Shown: piece by piece, positions 26,605-32,245 of the stretch | Numbering within the stretch: the stretch's first letter is position 1 | How the letters are laid out: each line of letters starts with the position of its first letter | Assembly (NCBI GenBank): GCA_949297765.1 | Contig: CASFTV010000038.1 | Span: 1 to 32,245, forward strand | Length of the DNA: 32,245 nt | Origin: an uncultured bacterium | GTDB lineage: Bacteria; Verrucomicrobiota; Lentisphaeria; Victivallales; UBA1829 | Direction of reading: 5' to 3' | The notes under the pieces: generated by a model | Told to the model about the DNA's origin: nothing | Seen by the model: the letters and a program-made list of their open reading frames with translations, nothing else | Database searches by the model: none | Position numbers and translations under genes: made by a program

Positions 26605-27777
26605 ATGAAAACACTGTTCCGAAACGCGCATATCATCTCTCCGGGCATTGAGATTGCCCGCGGAGCCATGCTCATTCACGGAGACCGGATTGCCGGACTC
26701 TTTCCGGACGGCGTTCCGGATGCACCGGCTGAGCGGGTTATTGATCTTGAGGGGAAAATCCTTCTTCCGGGCTTTGTCGACATCCATTTCCACGGGCGCG
26801 GCAACTGCGATTTCTCCGACGCCACCGGGACGGCATTCCGGACCATCGCGCAAGGCAAACTTTCCGAAGGCGTGACATCGTTTCTCGTAACGACACTGAG
26901 TCTTGGCTATGAGACCATCACCGGGATCTGCCGGACCGCCGCGCGCTATGCGGACCATCCGGAGTTCGGCCGTCCGCTCGGAATTCATCTGGAAGGTCCG
27001 TTCTTCCATCCGGAGAGCGCCGGAGCGCAGAATCCTGCCTATCTCCGGAATCCGGATTTCGCGGCGGTGCGGGAATGGAACCGGATCTGTCCGGTGAAGA
27101 AAGTTTCATTTTCCCCGGAGCTGCCCGGAGGGATGGAGTTCATCCGTCAGCTGACGGAACTCGGGATCATGCCGTCGGGCGGGCACAGCACGGCGGATCT
27201 CGCCTGTTTCGAGCGGGCGCGAATCGCCGGAATGAAGCATCTGACCCACTTCTGCAACATGATGACGCCGCTCCACCATCTGAAACCGGGAATGGTCGGA
27301 GGAGGACTGCTCGCGGATGACGTTTTTGTGGAAATCATTGCCGATGGAGTTCATCTGACCGAAGAGATGCTCCGGATCATTCTGAAACTGAAAGGTCCTG
27401 AACGGATCATGCTGATCACCGACGCCATGCGCGCATCGGGCATGCCGGAGGGCAATTATACTCTTGGCGGACTTGATGTCATCGTCCGGAACGGCAGAGC
27501 GACTCTTCCCTCGGGACGGGTTGCGGGAAGTCTGCTGCAATACTGCGACGGACTGAAACGCCTGCGCGCCCTGAATCTTTTCCCGGACTCGGAACTGATC
27601 CGCTGCGCCGGGAGCAATCAGGCAAATTCGCTCGGTCTCCCGGGAATCGGAGAACTGAAAAGCGGCTTCTTCGCCGATTTCGTGATCGCCGATGACACCT
27701 GGACTCCTCTTTCCGTCTGGTGCGGCGGACGGGAACAGTTTTCAAAAACTCCGGGGGTCTTCCGGGAAATTTCCTGA
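26605..27777 (+). CDS. nagA: N-acetylglucosamine-6-phosphate deacetylase
   Basis: NagA removes acetate from N-acetylglucosamine 6-phosphate, the step before NagB. The amidohydrolase barrel carries the metal-site residues H61-x-H63 (DIHFHG), E130 (HLEGPF), H194 (GGHST), H215 (THFCNMM) and the catalytic D273 (ITDAM). All expected residues are present, and the length of 390 aa is typical. It starts three bases after nagB, so the two are cotranscribed and probably co-translated. Together they degrade N-acetylglucosamine from mucin, chitin or recycled cell wall; no transporter or kinase for the sugar is in the window. Confidence 0.95.
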   Translation: MKTLFRNAHIISPGIEIARGAMLIHGDRIAGLFPDGVPDAPAERVIDLEGKILLPGFVDIHFHGRGNCDFSDATGTAFRTIAQGKLSEGVTSFLVTTLSLGYETITGICRTAARYADHPEFGRPLGIHLEGPFFHPESAGAQNPAYLRNPDFAAVREWNRICPVKKVSFSPELPGGMEFIRQLTELGIMPSGGHSTADLACFERARIAGMKHLTHFCNMMTPLHHLKPGMVGGGLLADDVFVEIIADGVHLTEEMLRIILKLKGPERIMLITDAMRASGMPEGNYTLGGLDVIVRNGRATLPSGRVAGSLLQYCDGLKRLRALNLFPDSELIRCAGSNQANSLGLPGIGELKSGFFADFVIADDTWTPLSVWCGGREQFSKTPGVFREIS

Positions 27778-27785
27778 AAAAAACC

Positions 27786-27805
27786 GCGGGCTGCAATTTG
27801 CCCGC
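27786..27805 (+). other. Intercistronic hairpin nagA-oxidoreductase
   Basis: A GCGGGC / GCCCGC stem with an 8-nt loop and no T-run. It may stabilise the nagBA message or reduce downstream expression rather than stop transcription. Confidence 0.35.
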
Positions 27806-27852
27806 CGGAATTCCAGAATACAACGACGAATCTCAACCAGAAGGAGAAAACT

Positions 27853-28872
27853 ATGATTCGTTACGGAATTATCGGTGCCGGACGCATGGGAAACGCACAT
27901 GCGTCACAGACAAAATTCATTCAGGGAACCTGCGTTTCCGGCGTTTACGACATCAGAACGGAACCGGCGGAAAAGATGCATGCGGAGTACGGAGCGACCA
28001 TCTACTTCAGCGCGGAGGATCTGGCGAACTCTCCGGAGGTGGACTGTGTGATCGTCACTTCACCGACCTACTGCCATCCGGAAGGAATTCACGCGGCCGT
28101 AGCGGCGCACAAACCGATCTTCTGTGAAAAAGCGCTCTGCCGGACCCCGGAAGCGGCCGATGAACTGCTCGCCCTGCTCAAGGGTTATGACAAACTGTTC
28201 ACCGTCGGATTCGTGCGCCGGCACATGGCGAAATCCATCCGGATAAAGCAGATGCTTGACGAAGGAATCCTCGGGAAACTCCGGTACTGCAACGTCGACT
28301 TGAGTCTGGGAGCCTACAAGCGCATGCCCGGCGACTGGTTTACGGATTTTGAACTCTGCGGCGGCGTAATCATTGACATGCTCGCGCATCACATTGATCT
28401 GGCGAACTGGTTTTTCGGTCCGGCGAAGCGGGTGTATGCGGACAGTCTTCTTCTTTCCCGGGATCAGCCGCTTCCGGCGGATTACGCCGCGGCGGTTGTC
28501 ACTTACGCCAACGGAGTCATCTGCAACATGTTCTGCTCGTGGCAGCGGTTCGGCCGCTCCTGTGAACGCATGGAAATCTACGGAGACAAAGGTGCCCTTG
28601 TCATGGACGGAACCGGGGAGATCACGCACTTCACCGCGGACGGGAAAACAAACCGCATCAATCCCGAAGAGGAGTTGAAGAAAAGCGCCGGCGGCGCCCA
28701 GCTGGAGGAAGTCAATGTCGGCTCCGCCATGCTCTGCCAGATGAACAGCATCACGAATGTTCTGAACGGGAAGGTGCGTCCGCTTCCGACGATTCAGGAC
28801 GCATACAACAGTCTGAACGTCAGTTTTGCAATGATCGACTCCACCCGGACGGGGAAAGCGGTCGAACTTTAA
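27853..28872 (+). CDS. Gfo/Idh/MocA family oxidoreductase
   Basis: This 339-aa NAD(P)-dependent sugar or cyclitol dehydrogenase-like protein has the Rossmann motif GAGRMGNAH (8-16), the catalytic Lys in CEKAL (K93; family EKP) and the conserved D175 and H179 in IIDMLAHHIDL. The Pro after EK is replaced by Ala, a common variant. The enzyme probably acts on a sugar made or used with amino sugars; scyllo-inositol or an N-acetyl-sugar derivative are possibilities only. It lies 75 bp after nagA with AGAAGGAGA before the ATG and no obvious separate promoter, so it is likely third in the nag operon. Confidence 0.9.
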   Translation: MIRYGIIGAGRMGNAHASQTKFIQGTCVSGVYDIRTEPAEKMHAEYGATIYFSAEDLANSPEVDCVIVTSPTYCHPEGIHAAVAAHKPIFCEKALCRTPEAADELLALLKGYDKLFTVGFVRRHMAKSIRIKQMLDEGILGKLRYCNVDLSLGAYKRMPGDWFTDFELCGGVIIDMLAHHIDLANWFFGPAKRVYADSLLLSRDQPLPADYAAAVVTYANGVICNMFCSWQRFGRSCERMEIYGDKGALVMDGTGEITHFTADGKTNRINPEEELKKSAGGAQLEEVNVGSAMLCQMNSITNVLNGKVRPLPTIQDAYNSLNVSFAMIDSTRTGKAVEL

Positions 28873-28889
28873 AAAACGTCTCCTCTTCC

Positions 28890-28917
28890 CCCGGAGAGCG
28901 GCGGATCCGCCTCCGGG
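28890..28917. terminator. Convergent hairpin between the oxidoreductase and the glycosidase-like gene
   Basis: CCCGGAG (28890-28896) pairs with CTCCGGG (28911-28917), with the palindrome GCGGATCCGC inside. A T6 run follows on the - strand but 13 bases from the stem. It may terminate either convergent gene, weakly. Confidence 0.4.
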
Positions 28918-28938
28918 AGAATTTCCGAACCGCCGTCG

Positions 28939-31900
28939 TCAGTATCCCCGGACGACATCCGGATTGTAAAGGTAGTCGCGTTCATCCTTGTCGAGGAACG
29001 GCGCCTTCCATGCGCGGCCGCCCAGACCGGGACGGTTGGAGAGCGTGCAGGGCAGCTTTGTGATTCCGCCGCCCTCGCGCAGATCGGTGACCCGGAAGAC
29101 GATCCAGTTTTTTCCTTTCTTCAGGATGGAGGTGTCGAAGGAATACATCCGCGGAGCCATCCAGTATTCGGGGGTATCCTCTCCGGTGGAACCGATCTTC
29201 ACGCCGTTGATGTACGCCTCGTCCAGATCGTCGATTGCACCGACGTTCAGGTAGGCTCGTCTGGATTTCCGGATCAGGAACGGGACCTCCACTTCCAGCC
29301 GGTACCATCCGACTCCGTCATACGCTTTTCCGAGGAAGTGCTCCCAGGGGATTCCGAGGCGGACTTCACGGGCATCCGCGGTTTGTCCGGTCATCCACGT
29401 TCCGGACCCGTTGTTTCCTTTGTGCCATCCCTCTTTGAGACCCTTGTTTTCCGGATCGAGGGCGAATTCCCACGCGAGCGGGACAAGATCAATCGAACGG
29501 GCCCGCATCTTCTCCTGCACCATATAGGCGCCGCCCGCGGTCTTGATGCGGACTCCGGCGGAGGTGAAAAGAGTGGAAAGGAAACGGGCGGTCTTGTGCG
29601 CGGCATAATCCCTGCCGAACAGTTCCGGAGTCACCGAGCAGAACAGGAACTCGCCGCATCCGTGCGCGTTCCGGAGGAGAACGCCCGGATGGAACGAATC
29701 CCAGTGCGCGGGATAGTCGGCGAATACCGGAATGCGGTACACCTTCTCATAGCCGAAATCGTTGTTTCCATATCCGGCAAGCCAGAGGCCCTCCGCCTGA
29801 AGGTTCCGGGTGACAGCGGTGCGGACCGGCTCCTCCCGGAGTTTCAGCGTGAACGGCAGCCAGGATGGGGAGAACTCCTTCCCGATCTGCAGATAGATCA
29901 GGCGGCCGCCCTCGTAAACAAAGCTGTTCAGTTCGAAGCGGTACTTCTCCAGAGCGTTGAAGTCGGGCTGGGCGATCAGGAGTGTGCGGACACCGGCGAG
30001 ATCGGACTCCGTCAGTGCGGAGAGTTTCCGGTATCCGGCTCCGAGCGTTTTCAGCAGAGTCTCTCCGCGCGGACCGCCGAAGAACGCGGTGGCGGACTCT
30101 TCCGGACTTTCCATACGGCTGTCCAGATAGGTGAGGAGCCGGGCGAACAGCGTCGTGGCAACCGGATCGCTTCCCATACGTTCGGAAATCTCCAGCTGAC
30201 ACCCGATCCAGGCGCCTTTGGCTCCGGAATATTCCAGAAGCGGAGTCTGATAGAAATCAAAACCGGAAACGAGAAGCGCGCGATAGTTTCCCTGTGTGGG
30301 CCGGCGGAACACCGTTCCGGCAACCATATTGCGGTTTCCCCAGTCGGACCAGGACTGCCCCACGCTGTTCAGCTGATAGGCTTTCTGAAGGGAATGGCTG
30401 CCGCGCCATGCGGCGAAGTCGCAGTCGCGGAATCCGGCGAGGACCGGATGGGCTCCGGCGTGGATGAATGCAAACCGTTCGCGCGCCTTCATCAGCTCCA
30501 GCGATGCGCTCTGATCCTGTTCCAGCAGCAGAATGCGGATGTTCCGTGCGGTCAGATCGTTCCATTCGGGAACGTTTCCGGTCCGGGAGAGTCCGGAGCG
30601 GCCGATCACCAGCAGAGCGTTGTCCGGGATTTTCTGCAGATCGGTGACTTTGGAACAGGAGAGTCCCCATGCGTCGATCTGTTTTGCGGCGAGGCCCTCC
30701 GGATCAAAGACCAGCAGAGGTCTCTGCAGAAAAGGTGCAGGGGTCTGCGGAAACACCTGAAGATCCATGGAGCGGACGATTCGTTTTGCCGTTTTCCCTT
30801 CGGGAATGAGTTCGGCGGTAAGAATCAGATCGGCGCGTGCCGCCGTTCCGGGCATCTGAAACGAGAAAGGAACGCGGGTGTTGGAAAACGGGGGAGTCTT
30901 CACATCGGTGGAGAAAACGACGTTCCGGTTTCCCGCTCCGTCGCGCAGGGAGATCTCCAGTTTCCCGGAGACGGGGTATTCGGAATCGTTCATCACGGCG
31001 ACGCTTTTGGCAACCTCTTCGCCGGCATAGAACGCATGATCCATCTCCCAGAGATCCTTTCCGCTGCCGAAGAAGTCGATCGCGACGGCGTTCCATGCGG
31101 CGAGAAACTCTGCGGCGGAGGACGCGGGACGCAGATCGGGCGATCCGGTATGGCTGTAGGGCGGCTGATTCGCGCCGCGCGCCAGAAATTCCGGAACGAT
31201 CCACGGAAGCGTGAAGTTGTCGGGAATCTCCTGAAGGCGGTCGACGCGGGAGACTCCCGCCATGAGGAAACCGCCGCCGATCACATATCCGAACGGACCG
31301 ACTCCATTCAGTCCCTGGCAGCGCCATGCGCTCATTGTGGTCCGCATGATGCGGGTCAGGATCCGGTCGTACAGCGAGGAGACAAAGGAGTAGATACGTC
31401 CTTTCCCGTTGTTTTCGTAGACCTCGTAAAGCATCGAGTGCATATTCCCGATCTGAACCGGATGATAGTAGGCCTGATTGCCGAAGAAGCGGACGCCGTT
31501 TTCATAAAACATCGGACGCTTCACATTGGGCGTCATGATCGGATAGAAGAGACTCAGGGGATACGGAACGTTCATCTCGCCGATGAAAATCGGAACCTGC
31601 GGACTGAGGGAATAACGCTGACAGAGAGCGCGGAGTTCATGAACGGGGGCACCCCAGGTGTGGTAGAGATGTGTGGAATAGACGTTTCCGACCTCTCCGG
31701 ATCCGCCGGTCATGCAGAATTTCCCGGGGAAGAACTCATGATAGAGATTGTTGATCTTCTCAAGTCTCTTCTGGCGGGCCAGCCGCATTCCGACGAGATT
31801 GGGATCCCGGCCGGTTCCGGGAACGACTTTTCCGTCGGCGTCGAAAGTCGGGTGGGATTTCTCGCGGGAGGAAATCCCGATGTATTCCGGGTTGTGCGAT

Positions 31901-32245
31901 CCCGGGTGCAGATTGAACCAGACGTCGGTCAGGAATCCGATCACGGAGGGATGGTTGCGGTAGCGGTCGCTCCGGACGGCCGCCTGCAGTTTCGAGCGCA
32001 GGTCATCAAGCGCCTCCTGATCGGAAAAGCGTTCCTGATCCCTGTAGGGGATGATGTGGACCGCCGGAAGAAGCAGGAAGCCGACCTCGTCCGCGACATC
32101 GTAGAGCACCGACTGCTCGGACCGGTGAACGTAGCTGGCGACATAGCGCATCCGCTTCAGCGCCAGAAGACGGTTGCGGTAATGATCCGGCGACGTGAAA
32201 AATCCGCATTCCCAGTCTGCGGGGTGGTTGTTGGAGCAGCAGATG
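28939..32245 (-). CDS. Large glycosidase-like protein, N-terminus outside the window
   Basis: At least 1,102 residues are visible and the frame is open to the edge; the ATG at 32151 is internal. The N-terminal part resembles a clan GH-A/GH2 barrel: NNHPADWECG with ALKRMRYVASYVHR, LPAVHIIPYRD, a HPSVIGF strand and the candidate nucleophile strand IFIGEMNVPY. The usual Asn-Glu acid/base after HPSV is not found (TDVWFN instead), so normal hydrolysis is uncertain. The middle (about 330-800) contains beta-sandwich segments, and the C-terminus (about 900-1060) looks like a galactose-binding jelly roll (WYRLEVEVPFLIRKSRRAYLN, AYINGVKIGSTG). It may be secreted; the signal peptide would lie outside. 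Substrate unknown. Confidence 0.7.
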   Translation of the reverse strand, partial: ICCSNNHPADWECGFFTSPDHYRNRLLALKRMRYVASYVHRSEQSVLYDVADEVGFLLLPAVHIIPYRDQERFSDQEALDDLRSKLQAAVRSDRYRNHPSVIGFLTDVWFNLHPGSHNPEYIGISSREKSHPTFDADGKVVPGTGRDPNLVGMRLARQKRLEKINNLYHEFFPGKFCMTGGSGEVGNVYSTHLYHTWGAPVHELRALCQRYSLSPQVPIFIGEMNVPYPLSLFYPIMTPNVKRPMFYENGVRFFGNQAYYHPVQIGNMHSMLYEVYENNGKGRIYSFVSSLYDRILTRIMRTTMSAWRCQGLNGVGPFGYVIGGGFLMAGVSRVDRLQEIPDNFTLPWIVPEFLARGANQPPYSHTGSPDLRPASSAAEFLAAWNAVAIDFFGSGKDLWEMDHAFYAGEEVAKSVAVMNDSEYPVSGKLEISLRDGAGNRNVVFSTDVKTPPFSNTRVPFSFQMPGTAARADLILTAELIPEGKTAKRIVRSMDLQVFPQTPAPFLQRPLLVFDPEGLAAKQIDAWGLSCSKVTDLQKIPDNALLVIGRSGLSRTGNVPEWNDLTARNIRILLLEQDQSASLELMKARERFAFIHAGAHPVLAGFRDCDFAAWRGSHSLQKAYQLNSVGQSWSDWGNRNMVAGTVFRRPTQGNYRALLVSGFDFYQTPLLEYSGAKGAWIGCQLEISERMGSDPVATTLFARLLTYLDSRMESPEESATAFFGGPRGETLLKTLGAGYRKLSALTESDLAGVRTLLIAQPDFNALEKYRFELNSFVYEGGRLIYLQIGKEFSPSWLPFTLKLREEPVRTAVTRNLQAEGLWLAGYGNNDFGYEKVYRIPVFADYPAHWDSFHPGVLLRNAHGCGEFLFCSVTPELFGRDYAAHKTARFLSTLFTSAGVRIKTAGGAYMVQEKMRARSIDLVPLAWEFALDPENKGLKEGWHKGNNGSGTWMTGQTADAREVRLGIPWEHFLGKAYDGVGWYRLEVEVPFLIRKSRRAYLNVGAIDDLDEAYINGVKIGSTGEDTPEYWMAPRMYSFDTSILKKGKNWIVFRVTDLREGGGITKLPCTLSNRPGLGGRAWKAPFLDKDERDYLYNPDVVRGY

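Overview
This 32.2 kb window is a stretch of bacterial chromosome with moderately high GC. Most protein genes use CCG (Pro), CGG (Arg) and GAA (Glu) heavily. The gene content suggests a Gram-negative, carbohydrate-degrading bacterium of the PVC group, most like Lentisphaerota (Victivallis type). That content is an RND efflux pump, queuosine and CoA genes, a membrane pyrophosphatase, many AraC/LacI regulators next to sugar enzymes, a GH130 phosphorylase and a very large glycosidase-like protein. The taxon is an inference from gene content, not a database match.

Left edge (1-2280): an apparently complete IS200-type insertion sequence (about 1-790) sits in the first copy of a tandem array with a period of about 420 bp. 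Each array unit carries a near-identical promoter, whose -35 box lies inside a 31-nt imperfect palindrome, followed by a divergent small four-cysteine protein gene. Three intact small genes and one decapitated copy are visible. The region is more AT-rich than the rest and looks acquired.

Housekeeping cluster, + strand (2283-9609): one tightly packed run of coaE, rho, a nucleotidyltransferase/sugar-kinase fusion (MurU-AmgK-like), a DJ-1 family gene, tgt and a membrane-anchored metallophosphoesterase, with gaps of at most 70 bp and several overlaps. Rho carries a long N-terminal disordered, Asn-rich, prion-like region.

Efflux and ion-pump block, - strand (9601-17290): marR, a free-standing glycogen-binding-like (CBM48/AMPK-beta) protein, a membrane fusion protein and an RND pump form an operon. 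An identical 15-mer lies at the marR promoter and again in front of the second gene, as expected for autoregulation plus local control. Upstream is a K+-dependent-type membrane pyrophosphatase with its own terminator.

Carbohydrate and regulator block (17425-28917): a GH130 phosphorylase is divergent from an AraC regulator. Signal peptidase I overlaps an NTF2-like protein. A LacI regulator is translationally coupled to a two-domain phosphoesterase and has a CG-centred palindrome at its promoter. A zinc-ribbon membrane protein follows. Then come a TIM-barrel isomerase, a second AraC regulator, nagB, nagA and a Gfo/Idh/MocA oxidoreductase. The isomerase promoter and the nagB promoter share a 22-bp element (one mismatch), each exactly 29 nt upstream of a TATAAT box, which points to one small amino-sugar regulon.

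Right edge (28939-32245): a glycosidase-like protein of more than 1,100 residues on the - strand runs off the window at its N-terminal side. I saw no rRNA, tRNA or CRISPR array.
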